Made by a program: the position numbers and the translations under genes. Under the pieces are notes generated by a model. It did no database searches. It saw only the letters and a program-made list of their open reading frames with translations, and had not been told where the DNA came from. A DNA stretch of 64,000 bases, from assembly GCF_008831285.2 (NCBI RefSeq), contig NC_045138.2, forward strand, positions 24,213,934 to 24,277,933, in the 5' to 3' direction. The stretch's first letter is position 1. The number at the start of each line of letters is the position of its first letter. Of this stretch, positions 1 through 10,044 are shown in pieces. This DNA is from Nymphaea colorata (Eukaryota; Streptophyta; Magnoliopsida; Nymphaeales; Nymphaeaceae).

Positions 1-1
1 G

Positions 2-1518
2 CTTGTTGAGGCCACAAACACAAACAATGGCTCTCTCACTATAAAAGCTTACTGGAATGAGGTCTTCCCCACCACTCCCATGCCCAATGCCATTCAAGGT
101 CTCCTACCATCCTCAACAAAGTTCTTAGGTACTCTCTCTTTCTCTCTCTCTCAAAAGCATCGCTCTAGCGAGAGTTTGGAGAAATTAGTGGTTTCTTAGG
201 CATGTTTATACATGCCCTTTTCTTGCTTTTTCGTTTCTATCTAAGCTATTATTGAGAAGAAAAAGTTAAAATTACATTTCTACGGCTTCCCAAATTCACA
301 GAATCACAGTTCTTGCTGAAAGGCAGGCATGCCCTCATGTTAGTTCCTAGCATTTGTAGAATGAGGAGCGTTGTGGGCGTGCACGGACTCACTGGCTGGG
401 AAAAGTGAGTGTAGCCAGTCATCAAGGCAGTCCATTTATTTGAGGCATATTATCAAACATTCTGCGTGTATAAACGTTCAATATGAAAGTTGAAGGAAAT
501 ATATTGTCGTCATTGCAGGAAGGCATCCCGCATGTTCTGCGCACAAGTCCAAATGGATTGCATATGTCTACCAGATACCATGTGTCTGTGTGTGTGCGTG
601 TAAAATAATTGACGGCAATTTGAGACTCTTTAACCAGCTTTTGTGTGAAAGTTGTGCCTATTTAAAACTCGAATTTTTTCAAAAGCATAACTAACTAAGA
701 TTGACAAAACTTTAACTTAATTTCTTCCTGCAGGATTTGGTGGCCCAGGAATCAGACCTTGGATTAGTAGGTGGGGCGCACTGGGGCACAACCATGATTC
801 GTCCAACGTCAATTGGTCACCGGATCTTGCACCTCTTTATTTCCTAAGAGAAGACCTCCAACCTGGTAGCAAAATGAACGTCACCATGATGATCAGACCT
901 GAATCATATGCTTCTAGCGATGGCCGCAATGTCAGCTCTGAGCCAACCTTCTTGCCACGCCAACAAGCTGAGGCTATTCCCTTCGCATCCTCCAATCTCA
1001 CTGCCATCCTTAAGATGTTCTCCATTCAACCCCACTCTGAGCACGCATCTCTTACCAGGCAAACGCTTGCCGATTGCGAGATGCCTGCACTTAAAGGAGA
1101 AGTTAAGTACTGCGCAACATCTCTGGAATCCTTGATCGATTTCGTTGTTGCTGAATTCAGAACCAGTAAGATTCACGCCGCCGTCACTTCTGTTGTTAAC
1201 AGAGAGGAGGAGGTGAAAGCCAGGAGTTACAGGGTAGGTGTTGGTGGGGGGAGGCTGATGTCCCATAAAGTCGTGACATGCCATGAGACGATGTTTCCTT
1301 GTGCAGTGTTCTACTGCCACAATTTTGCAGGGACACGGCCATACATGGTGCCATTGGTTGCTGATGATGGTAGCCGAGTAAACGCCATTGCTTTGTGCCA
1401 TTTTGATACATCAAATTGGAATCCTGGACACGCGAGCTTCCAGTTGCTGGGTGTTAAACCGGGAACTGTTCCCATTTGCCACTTCATTCTGAAGGATCTC
1501 GCCTGGGTCCCCAACTGA
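2..1518 (+). CDS. BURP-domain secreted protein, subtype A, 5' end outside window
   Basis: Exon 2 is 2-128 and exon 3 is 734-1518; exon 1 with the signal peptide lies before the window. Exon 2 encodes the pro-segment with YWNEVFPTTPMPNAI, as in RD22/BNM2-type BURP proteins. It ends in phase 1 and joins exon 3 in frame across a GT..AG intron. Exon 3 starts with a Trp-rich linker (GGPGIRPWISRWGALG), followed by the BURP domain from LYFLRED to the end. All four Cys-His pairs are present with spacing CHX10CHX25CHX25CH, plus the two conserved cysteines before them (DCEMP, KYCATSLES). The frame is open to TGA. BURP proteins go to the apoplast or cell wall; some are copper-dependent peptide cyclases, others have wall or stress roles. 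The exact role here cannot be read. It is the cleanest subtype A copy in the array. Confidence 0.85.
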
Positions 1519-2440
1519 CCTTCATGCTACCTCCTTAGTGTGCACGGCGGTGTCCTAATGGTAAACTAGAATGAACCGATATTAAAATAAAATGGCATTG
1601 ATCAGGTAGCTTGCCTTGTGTCTGGCCGTCAGACATGTAGTCTGTCAAGTGAAGTGTAAGCGTTAAGTTAAAAATACTTAATGCAACTCCCACCCTATTT
1701 AGTTGTTATGTGATAGCTTTCCAATACACAAAGGGTCCCCCTTGTTTGCACATCTGCCCAAATGTAAGGTCTTAACATTAAGTTAAATTATTGTCTGAAC
1801 TTACATATGAGCATGTAGCATTTGAAACACAGAGTATGAAAGTTTGGAAATTGGTAGTTTATATATTTGATAATGAGGCACACATCAACAGCTGAAGCCA
1901 CATGTGGGCAGTTGCCTACACAGTCCCACGCAATCGATTTATTTACATATTAATTAGTCTCGTCTGTATGCATATTAATTTTATATAATTGTAATGGTGC
2001 ACCTATCTATGTGTGAATTAATCGACCGATCAGTGGTCCTCAACCCAAGGATGGATGTGACCCGAACAATGATAAGTGGACGGGTGGGCTTGGAAAAGGA
2101 GGACAGGGGATGGAAGTTCTTGTCTCCTGTATTCTGTCATCGAAATGAAAAAATCATGTCATTAGATTTCCCCGCGTTTACTTTTGTTCAAGTTAGCGCA
2201 TGGTGGTCAAAGAACCAGAGGCTCTGTTCTCTCTGGAATCCGTCATCCTGCTAGAGAAGGCCTTGGATCTGAAGAATGTCACAGACCAGGACATTTTTTT
2301 ATGTTTGACAGCAAGGTGTTACTATAGTCGGGTATTTAACATAAGCATCAATATTATGCAATTGATCATAGAGCAGTGGCGCCTTCCCTGGTGACGAGTA
2401 ACATAGTCCCAGACACCCAAGAGGACGTATGTTTCTCATC
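1519..2440. repeat. BURP 3' flanking module, copy 1
   Basis: The sequence after the BURP stop codon recurs, diverged, behind the other subtype A genes (about 20,950-21,470 and 34,561-35,000). Its distal half (about 1,990-2,440) recurs at 35,990-36,360 and, inverted, at about 22,200-22,600. It contains no recognised gene. An open frame of 64 codons at 2200-2394 has a same-length counterpart at 36142-36336. Confidence 0.6.
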
Positions 2441-2773
2441 TTTTCTTTACGGGCATTGTCAAGTTGACTACTTAGTTACCAATTGATTAGAAATTAACAC
2501 ACATGGTGATGCCTTTTGTTTATAGGTTGGATTTCCATTACAGTTTATTTAATGTATTTTTTTTCATATAAAAATGGGGCTGGATTGATTGCTTGTATGA
2601 AAAGGGCCTTACTCTTGATCTCATTTGTATACACCAAGATTTTCAGGTTACAAACAACATTGTGAATAATATTCAGAACATTTTAATATTTCTCATCACC
2701 ATGTAAGATGAAATCTTTAAGTCATTTGGATGTCTCAGCTCTCCAATTGTATTGCAACTGGCTGCATGCGTGA

Positions 2774-2777
<4 letters not shown>

Positions 2778-2839
<62 letters not shown>

Positions 2840-2840
2840 T
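2778..2840. repeat. AT-dinucleotide microsatellite
   Basis: About 30 AT units, interrupted near 2837 by GAT. The repeat abuts a BURP exon 2 fossil. The intact paralogous region (44,520-45,160) has a short AT tract, then a TATA box, exon 1 and intron 1 at this point, so the tract marks a deletion boundary. Confidence 0.9.
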
Positions 2841-2851
2841 ATATATATATA

Positions 2852-2959
2852 CTTGTTGAAGCCACAAACAATGGCCCGTGATCATAAATGCTTATCAGAA
2901 CCACCACGCCCAATGCCAATGCCATTCGAGCTCTCTTACCATCCTCTGCAAAGATATCG
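2852..2959 (+). pseudogene. BURP exon 2 fossil, subtype C
   Basis: It matches exon 2 of the 44.6-47.1 kb gene, with a start like LVEATN, the AFxALLPSSAK-type end and the donor position. An early in-frame TGA and TAA and an internal deletion that removes the YWKEVFP codons destroy it. No exon 1 or exon 3 accompanies it. The sequence upstream (2,640-2,775) also matches the 44.43-44.52 kb promoter region, so this is a decayed partial duplicate. Confidence 0.75.
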
Positions 2960-4235
2960 GTATGGTTAATAACAAAAATACCTCCAGTGCACAAAGAAAA
3001 AGAAAACTTTTTTATAAGGACAAAAATGAAAATTGAAAAAAAATAAAAAAAAAATAGAAAAAACATTTTTTTAATTGCAAAAATGTCCCCTCTGTTCTTA
3101 CCACGTATATGTGTAGAGTATGCTGCGTACACAGCAACGAATCAAAAATCTTTTATATGAGCATATTTTTTCGAAACGTATTCTGTCACAAAGAGATGAT
3201 AGGATATTTTTTAGATTCGGTCACAGAGAGATGGTAGAATATTTTTCTTATTCATGCGCTGCATTTTTGACCTAACTTTAAGAATGAATGGTAGAATCGA
3301 CACGGGTTTGGATAACTCAAGCTTTACCAACTCAAGTTCTTCTTAAAAGGAACCACAATTCTCTACAAATTTGCAAACTAGACGCCCAACAAAATTGAAA
3401 AAATTGCATCCCAAATTTCTTACACACCAAATTGGTCGATCCGCTAATTTTAATAAACCTAAATCATCTCCGTTTGCGTAATTATTATGTCACTGAAGCC
3501 AGTGGTAAGGCTAAAGGCTGACCGAACTTAATAATATACAACATATTAGTGGACAAATTTTTCATGTGTCCGTATGGTTAAAAACAAAAATACCTCCAGT
3601 TCAGAGTGGAGATAAAAAAAAAAAAAAAAACATTTTTGTAAGGACAAAAATGAAAATAGGAAAAAGTAAAAAAAAAATAGAAAGAACATTCTTTTTAAAA
3701 AAATTTACAAAAATGTTCCCTCTGTTCTTACACTTTGTGTAGTGTATGCTGTGCGCGCATCAACGAATCAAAAATATTTTCTATGAGCATATTTTTTTGA
3801 ACGTATTCTGTCACAGACAAATGGTAGGATATTTTTTAAATTCTGTCACAGAGAGATGGTAGGATATTTTATAGATTCATGGGGTGCATTTTTTGACCTA
3901 ACTTAAGAGGGAATGGTATAAATCTACAAGTGTCGTATGGTTAATGACGAAAATACATTCAGTTCAGATAGAAAAAGAAAACTTTCTTGTAAGGAGAAAA
4001 TCGAAAAAAAGTAAGATGACGAGAAATAAAAATTACAAAAATACCCCTCTATTCTTACAACATATTTGTGTTGTGTACGCTGCGCAACAACAATGAATCG
4101 AAAATCTTTTCTATGAGCATATTTTTTGAAACGTATTCTATCACATATAGATGCTAGCATATTTTTTTAGGTTCATGGGGTGCATTGTTTTGACCTAACT
4201 TAAGAAGGAATGGTAGAAATCGACAAGTGCAGTTG
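2960..4235. repeat. A/T-rich dispersed repeat, three nested or tandem copies
   Basis: A unit beginning with a TATGGTTAA-nACAAAAATACCTCCAG-type string restarts near 2960, 3573 and 3935. Each copy runs through an A-rich tract and a block that includes TCTGTCACAGAGAGATGGTAGGATATTTT and a GGGTGCATTTTTGACCTAACTT-like block, partly deleted in later copies. The same unit recurs at about 9,035-9,510. No coding capacity is seen, so it is probably a non-autonomous mobile element or its tandem remnants. No clear terminal inverted repeats were identified by eye. Confidence 0.6.
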
Positions 4236-4304
4236 AGTGCTTAAAACAATTGGTCCAACATGTTCATCCCACTCATTTTCACATTCTGGTGAAAATGTGC
4301 AGTT

Positions 4305-4344
<40 letters not shown>

Positions 4345-5160
4345 CAGGATCTATGGAAAACAGTAGAACTGGACCCCATTTGCAATTTGCTTGCTGACAC
4401 ATATATATGGCTAGCAGTTGCAGAATTAAGAGCAAAAGAAGAGAGGAAAGCTTCAGCTTTGGATGCTTCTGTAAATTTGCTAGTGTTCATTACTGTCTAT
4501 TTATGGACCATGGACTGAACCTAACAGCAGGAGACTCAATTATCGATGGGGACATGGAGATAATTGGTGTTTGCAAGTGGGTTCACATGTCTCTGACTCC
4601 CATCAATTTCTTATTGTTGTTTCCATTGAGAGAGAGAGAGAGAGTCCAAACGGAGATGCAAGGCCCAACTGCAAATAATTTTGGTCAAAGCCTTTGGTCC
4701 ATATGAAACTATCCCAACTGTTGAGACAATGTTCATGAGACAATTACATTTTGTTATGGCTGCCAAAGGGCCATTAAAGTTAAAGACAACATCAAACCGT
4801 GACAAAACCATCTAAACTTTCTTTATACAATAACCAACAAGGGTGTGTGAAGATGGTTGGAGACACTGTGTACCGACCGACAAGACAACAATATCGTGGT
4901 GGAGCTAATTAAACGTTTTAAAGATTTAAACGCCAATAACTACGTAACCGACGAGAATTATAATTATATTAAAGATATATCATCTACACGACTAGACTCC
5001 AACCAGGTTTGCTACGCCAGATAAAAGTGATGGAAGATTCATTTTGCTTGTATTAAAGGAATAAACCAATACAAGTTTGTGTTTGGTGCACGTAGGAACG
5101 ACTCTTTGCCTGTCATATACTTGGCACGTGACAAGCTATAAGACAAGGAAGCCTGCCATA
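4236..5160. repeat. Duplicated module, copy 1 (second copy 10.48-11.4 kb)
   Basis: The block from TTAAAACAATTGGT through an AT tract (4300-4342) and on past a GA tract near 4630 is repeated at 10,480-11,400. Both copies contain a short open stretch on the + strand reading AELxAxEERKASALDA, which I do not recognise. The second copy has gained an internal tandem duplication. No complete gene is seen. Confidence 0.6.
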
Positions 5161-5336
5161 ATCTGACGACTGTACTAAGAGTTCACTCCAGCTCAGTATG
5201 AGTTGAGTTGAGTTTGGGTTAAGCCCCCCACTAAAACGATTAAAAATTTTATTTTTTCTTTTCTTTTAGTAAGTCCAAACAAACATGATTTTAGCAATTC
5301 CTTCCTTTTTATGTCAAAACAAGCTTTATAACATAA

Positions 5337-5840
5337 TTACAAAAAATGTTTCGGAGTTTTAAATAGTGAAGTTTTTTCGGGTATAATACGGCGGGCTTGA
5401 AAAATATAAAAAAAAAACAAGGAAAAAATGATATTTAAAAAAAATTTAAAAACTAAAAATGAGAAAAAATAAAATAAGTGACAAATGATAACACAAATAT
5501 CAAAAGACAAGTAAATTTGTAAAAAAAAAAAAAAAAAAAACTGTTTGGCATTAAAGAAATGAAAAATGAGAAAAGCGAAAAAAGTTTTTTTTTTTTTTTC
5601 AACTTTTTTCTCAAAAAATGGGCTTTTATTAGTTTTAAACGACATTTCATTTTCTCACGTTTTTTTTTAAATTTTATTAAAAAATAAAGTGTTTTTTTAT
5701 GTCTATTTTCGTCGTTTCGTTTCTTTTCTATTTTTTTTTTTTGCTTTTCTATTTCCTTTCCTTTCCTTTCCTTTCTTTTCCATTCTTCCATTTCTTTTTT
5801 CCTTCATCCTCCATCCTTCCATTTCTTTTTCCCTTCATCC
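5337..5840. repeat. A/T-rich dispersed element, forward copy
   Basis: A low-complexity block of A tracts then T tracts, ending in a TTTCC-rich stretch. The part at about 5,340-5,660 is, as its reverse complement, clearly similar to 7,530-7,870 (shared landmarks include a CCGTATTATA-type string and a CTTATCTTTTGAT-type string). The two copies are therefore inverted relative to each other and flank the BURP exons between them. Open frames here are poly-Lys/Phe artefacts. Confidence 0.6.
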
Positions 5841-5857
5841 AAACAAAGCCTAAAGCC

Positions 5858-6168
5858 TAAGGTCCATTGGTGGGACCTTTTTGCTATCCAATATTGCGTT
5901 TGAGTCTAAATGGATAACATGAGATCATTCTTCTGCCTCTCAGCCCTTTTCCAAGATTGTGTTTGCTATTCTTCATTGTCCTTATCGTCCCTCCTCCATC
6001 GACATTCGACAGTGAGCCCCATGATTCATAAAACTTGCCAGTGAGGGCCAATACTGAGTTCGAGACCTCCAACAACGGGGATCTACTACAAAATATCGGT
6101 CCTTATTAGCCTATAAATTGGAGAGACAGTTGCCGCCTTCTCCATACAGTTCGAGCCAGCTTGCTGCA
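5858..6168 (+). promoter_or_regulatory. 5' region of the composite BURP gene, with exon 1 fossil and TATA box
   Basis: This segment resembles the upstream sequence and exon 1 of subtype B genes (compare 16,261-16,355). An ATG at 5910 begins MDNMRSFFCLSALF, but the GTAAGT donor is lost, so it is a fossil exon 1. A TATAAAT box at 6112-6118 precedes the real ATG (6169) by about 57 bp. The subtype A promoter here is thus built on a former subtype B exon 1. Confidence 0.6.
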
Positions 6169-7485
6169 ATGGACAGCTGGATTTCATTCTTCTCACTCTC
6201 AGCTCTCCTCCTGGTAAGTGCTCCTATTCATCAACTCCCACAACACTGCAAACACCATGGCTCAAACAAGGAGGAATTTCCATTATCAGAAAAAGATTCT
6301 CTCAGTATGAATCTAGCAGCATATATGGTGGGTGATGGTTGTTTCTTTTTTTCACCTTCTTACCAGCTTGTTGAGGCCACAAACAGAAACAGCAGTAGCT
6401 CTCTCACTATAAAAGCTTACTGGAATGAGGTCTTCCCCAGCACTCCCATGCCTAATGCCATTCAAGCTCTCCTACCATCCTCTACAAATATATCAGGTAC
6501 GCCCTTTCACTCTCTCTCCGAAAAGCGTCGTTCTAGTAATGGTTTGGAGACATTAATGGCTTCCTGGGCATGTTTATGGTTGCCCTTTTCTTACTTTTCA
6601 GTTTTATCTAAGCTATTATTGAGAAATAAAATGTTAAAATTAATTTTTTCTATGCCTTCCCAAATTCACGGGATCACAGTAATTGCAGAAAGGCAGGCAG
6701 TTCCAACGCTCTCGGAGACCTTCGCGTCTAACCATTTGGGGGTGGGGGGCGCATGCCCCCACACGCAAACCACTTGGTCAAAGGAGCGCCTACTGGCACC
6801 ACCAACCAAGGACATAAGCTTGTCGGTCTCATGAGTCGGCCTAGTTGATTGGATCGACCAGCCAATCAATCGTTTTCTCTTTTTTGTAAAATCTGCCGTA
6901 TCTTGTGAAATGCATATTCCAAATTCATATAAAAATGACATTTTATTTTGTAACATTTAAGGACCATTAGTTGGAACGTTTGAGCCTAAATGGATAACAC
7001 GATCTCCTTCTCGCTCTCAACCCTCTTCCTAGTAAGTGCTCATTGTTTCTCGTCCATCCCTACGATTGAGGCACAGTAGAACTTGCGAGTGACGGCCACC
7101 CAACCTGCCGGAAACTGAGGCGGTATCTGCCGTCTTTGGCTTTCCCACATCGCCGCACACATGTCCCAAACGGGGAAGCATGCTTTCCCATAACCATGCA
7201 CCTCTTTTCGTCACTAATGCGACTTGAATTGCAGAATATATGGTGGATGACGACTGTTTCCCTTTTTCAATCTTAGCAGCTCGTTGGGGGCCACAAACGA
7301 TCATAAGTTCTTACTGGAATGAGGTCTTCCGCAGAAACCCCATGGCCAATTCCATTCGAGCTCTCCTGCCGTCCTCTAGTACTCTATTAGTGGTCCGCTT
7401 ATTTGATAGTTTTCCAAAAAAAAAAGAAACATTCTTTACTCTTGCCCGTCATGACTAAACTAGTGCAGGTGAATTGAGACCAGGG

Positions 7486-7523
<38 letters not shown>

Positions 7524-7861
7524 TAGTCAAACAAAACGTGTTACTTTTAAAAAAATGTGATAAATTAAATGGCAGTTTAAAATTTGAAAAAAAATGCTTT
7601 TTTTTAAAAGGTTAAAAATGAAAAAAAGGTTTTAAAACTTTTTTTTTGTGTTTTTCACATTTTTTTATTTTTTTAATGCCAAACAGTTTTTTTTATTTTT
7701 TATTTATTGCAAATCTACTTATCTTTTGATGTTTCTCACTTATTTTAATTTTCTAATTTTTTAAATTTTTAAGAAATTTCATATTTTTTCTTTTTTTTGT
7801 TTTTTTTACACTCACCGTATTATATTTGAAAAAAACCATTTAAAACACCGAGATGTCATTT

Positions 7862-7901
<40 letters not shown>

Positions 7902-8759
7902 GAAATAAGATTGACCAACTAGCGTTTTTCACTTACAGAATTTGGTTATAGATATGGTGGCCCTTTTCGCTATCGCTATCGCTGGATTCAGAGGTGGGGT
8001 GTGTTGGGTAATGACCACGAACAGTCTAAGCGTAACCACGAACAGTCTAAGCGTAATTGGTCACCGAACCTTGCACCTCTGTATTTCTTAAGGGACGACC
8101 TGCAGGCTGGTAGCAAGATGAACGTCACCATGATGATCAGCCCGACAATAATAGATGGTTCTAGCGGTGGTATCAGCATTGAGCCAACCTTCTTGCCACG
8201 CCAACAAGCTCAAGCAATTCCCTTCTCCACCTCCAATCTCACTACCATCCTTATGATGTTCTCCATTCAACCCCACTCTGAGCATGCATCTCTTACAAGC
8301 CAAACGCTAGAAGATTGCGAGAGGCCTGCACTTAAAGGAGAAGTTAAGTACTGTGCAACATCTTTGGAATCCATGATCGATTTCGTTGTTGCAGAACTTG
8401 GAAGCCATGAGATTCATTCAGTGGTCACTTCCGTTGTTAACAAAAAGGAGAAAGTGAAGGCCAAGACTTACAGGGTAGGTGATGGAGGGGGGAAGGTGAT
8501 GTCTCCCAAAGTTGTGACATGCCACGACGTGACGTTTCCTTATGCCGTCTTCTACTGCCACAATTTCCCGGGGACAAGGCCATACATGGTTCCATTGATT
8601 GCTGAGGATGGTAGCCAGGTGAATGCCATTGCTTTGTGTCATTTTGATACATCAAAATGGAATCCTGGCCATGCCAGCTTCCGGTTTCTAGGCGTCAAAC
8701 CTGGAACCGTTCCCATTTGCCACTTCATTGTAAAAGATCTTGCTTGGGTCCCTAACTAA
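6169..8759 (+). CDS. Composite BURP-domain secreted protein (A-type exons 1-2, B-type exon 3)
   Basis: Exon 1 is 6169-6213 (MDSWISFFSLSALLL, signal peptide), exon 2 is 6367-6496 (LVEATNRN then YWNEVFPSTPMPNAI) and exon 3 is 7939-8759. Phases agree (0, then 1), giving 331 aa. No subtype A exon 3 follows exon 2. The next usable acceptor is before the subtype B exon at 7939, so splicing would skip a broken subtype B exon 1/exon 2 pair at 6990-7378. Residues about 60-105 form a linker rich in Tyr, Arg and Trp, with a tandem NHEQSKR-type duplication. The BURP domain covers about 106-331, with CH pairs near 253, 265, 292 and 319. The predicted product is secreted. The alternative is two partial pseudogenes; transcript data would decide. 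Confidence 0.55.
6720..6989 (+). repeat. Subtype B BURP upstream module, copy 1
   Basis: The segment around ACTGGCACCACCAACC, then GTCGGCCTAGTTGATTGGAT, recurs upstream of subtype B exon 1 at 15,990-16,310 and also at 24,590-24,840 and 29,586-29,811. It is the proximal promoter region of subtype B BURP genes and has been copied without its gene at two of the four sites. Confidence 0.65.
6990..7378 (+). pseudogene. Fossil subtype B BURP exons 1 and 2 inside the composite gene's intron
   Basis: Exon 1 at 6990-7031 reads MDNTISFSLSTLFL and keeps its GTAAGT donor. Exon 2 from 7280 matches that of the 16.3 kb gene, but has one extra G in the LVG codons and an 11-bp loss after the TND codons. The frame from exon 1 therefore stops (TAA) after eight codons, while YWNEVF lies in another frame. 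The end of exon 2 has also lost about 12 bp, including the usual ISG codons. These exons cannot make the standard precursor. Confidence 0.7.
7481..7905. repeat. A/T-rich element, inverted copy, flanked by AT microsatellites
   Basis: An A/T-rich block at about 7,530-7,865 is bounded by AT tracts (about 7,487-7,520 and 7,866-7,900). It is similar to the reverse complement of 5,340-5,660. It lies in the intron just before the BURP exon at 7939. The flanking AT tracts suggest insertion into an AT repeat, or duplication of the target. Confidence 0.6.
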
Positions 8760-9030
8760 TCTACATTCTACCTCCTTCCTTCCCAACCTTTCCTTGATCT
8801 GCCTGGAGAGCCCTTGAATAATAAAATCCAGGGGAGAATTCCTCTGCCACCCGTTTATGGTTTTGATGAATGATTTTCTAGAGTTCATGTAATGGGCCAA
8901 TTGACCAGGTTGTTTTGTAAATTAGTCACGCTATAATGGTTTCCATACATGCATAGTTTATCTTATTTTAGACATGAAACGCCAATGAAGATCTGAGAAT
9001 GGTTTCCATATATGTACCCACGGGAAAATT
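8760..9030. other. 3' flank of composite BURP gene
   Basis: Likely 3' UTR and downstream sequence, similar for the first 200 bp to that behind the 16.3 kb copy (17,875-18,010), including an AATAAAATCC string that could serve as a polyadenylation signal. No gene is seen. Confidence 0.5.
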
Positions 9031-9510
9031 TAAATTTTCATGAGGTGTGCATTTTTTTTTACCTAACTTAAGAAGAAACGGTAGAAATCGACACGTGTCT
9101 GCCTAACTCCAGCCGACCAACTCAAGTTCTTATTGAAAGGAACCTCCACTTCCCTACAAATTTGCAAACTAGACACCCAACAAAATTGAAAAAATTGCAT
9201 CTCAAATTTCTTACACCCCAAATTGGTCGATCCCCTAATTTTAATAAGCCTATATGATCTTCATTTACATAACTATTCTGTCTTTGAAGCTAGTGGTAAG
9301 GGCAAGGGCGGACCGAACCTGATTTACAACATATTAGTACACAAAATTTTCGTGTGTCGATGTGGTTAAAGACGAAAATACCTCCAGTTCAGAAAAAAAA
9401 AAAGTTTTTTGTAAGTTCGAAAATGAAAATAAAAAAAGTAAAAAAGACTAAAATGAACATTCTTTTCTAAAAAAAATTACAAAAATGTCTCCTTTGTTCT
9501 TACAGGACAA
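9031..9510. repeat. A/T-rich dispersed repeat, fourth copy
   Basis: Similar to 3,270-3,720: GTGCATTTTT, ACCTAACTTAAGAAG, ACTAGACACCCAACAAAATTG and the ATACCTCCAGTTCAG string occur in the same order. No coding capacity. Confidence 0.65.
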
Positions 9511-10044
9511 ACTTTTTATGGGTGTTCTAGGGCCCGAAACATTCACAGTGAAGAATATCTCTGCTATCAAGCATGATTAAACAGATTTTTTAGGAGCCTA
9601 AGTAAACTGCTAGTCTGTTTATCTCACTTAGAGGATCAGACGGCAAGCAAGCGCGCAAGCGAGATAGAGAGATTTCACCAAGTAACATAAACCACACGCC
9701 GTCTTATTACTAATAAGGATAAGAATAATACAATGCCCAGAAAATCACATGAACTCAAAGATCCATATCCCTAGCCTCTCCTAAAAATAATGAAAAATGG
9801 AACATGCAAATGGAAACGAAAAATAGGAAGCTCCAATCTAGAAGGACCCAGCAGAAGTGGCACATGAAATGAGGAAGACGATAGCGAGTGTCATGAGTGA
9901 AGGAGCGGAGTTCATGGGCCTCTATTGGTTGGAGGATTAACCGATGCAGATGTCCCTCCAATACCAACCAGTAAAGAATGTATATTCAGATCATAAATCA
10001 ACATATATAGCTCGTTTAATTTTTAGGTCTTCAGCTGGGTTCAA
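9511..10044. other. Intergenic, nothing recognised
   Basis: Unique-looking sequence with no open frame that resembles a protein family and no repeat recognised by eye. Confidence 0.4.

Noticed and set aside
904-1401. 165-codon minus-strand frame opposite the BURP exon, repeated at 33,958-34,455
   Set aside because: It is the antisense shadow of the conserved BURP coding sequence. It recurs because the sense strand is conserved, and no family matches it.
2722-3132. Open frames of alternating Ile and Tyr on both strands
   Set aside because: They are translations of the AT microsatellite and not genes. The same applies at 53,464-53,818 and 60,502-60,882.
5337-5791. Minus-strand frames rich in Lys and Phe (102 and 112 codons)
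   Set aside because: They come from A/T homopolymer tracts in a dispersed repeat, with no domain or conserved start.
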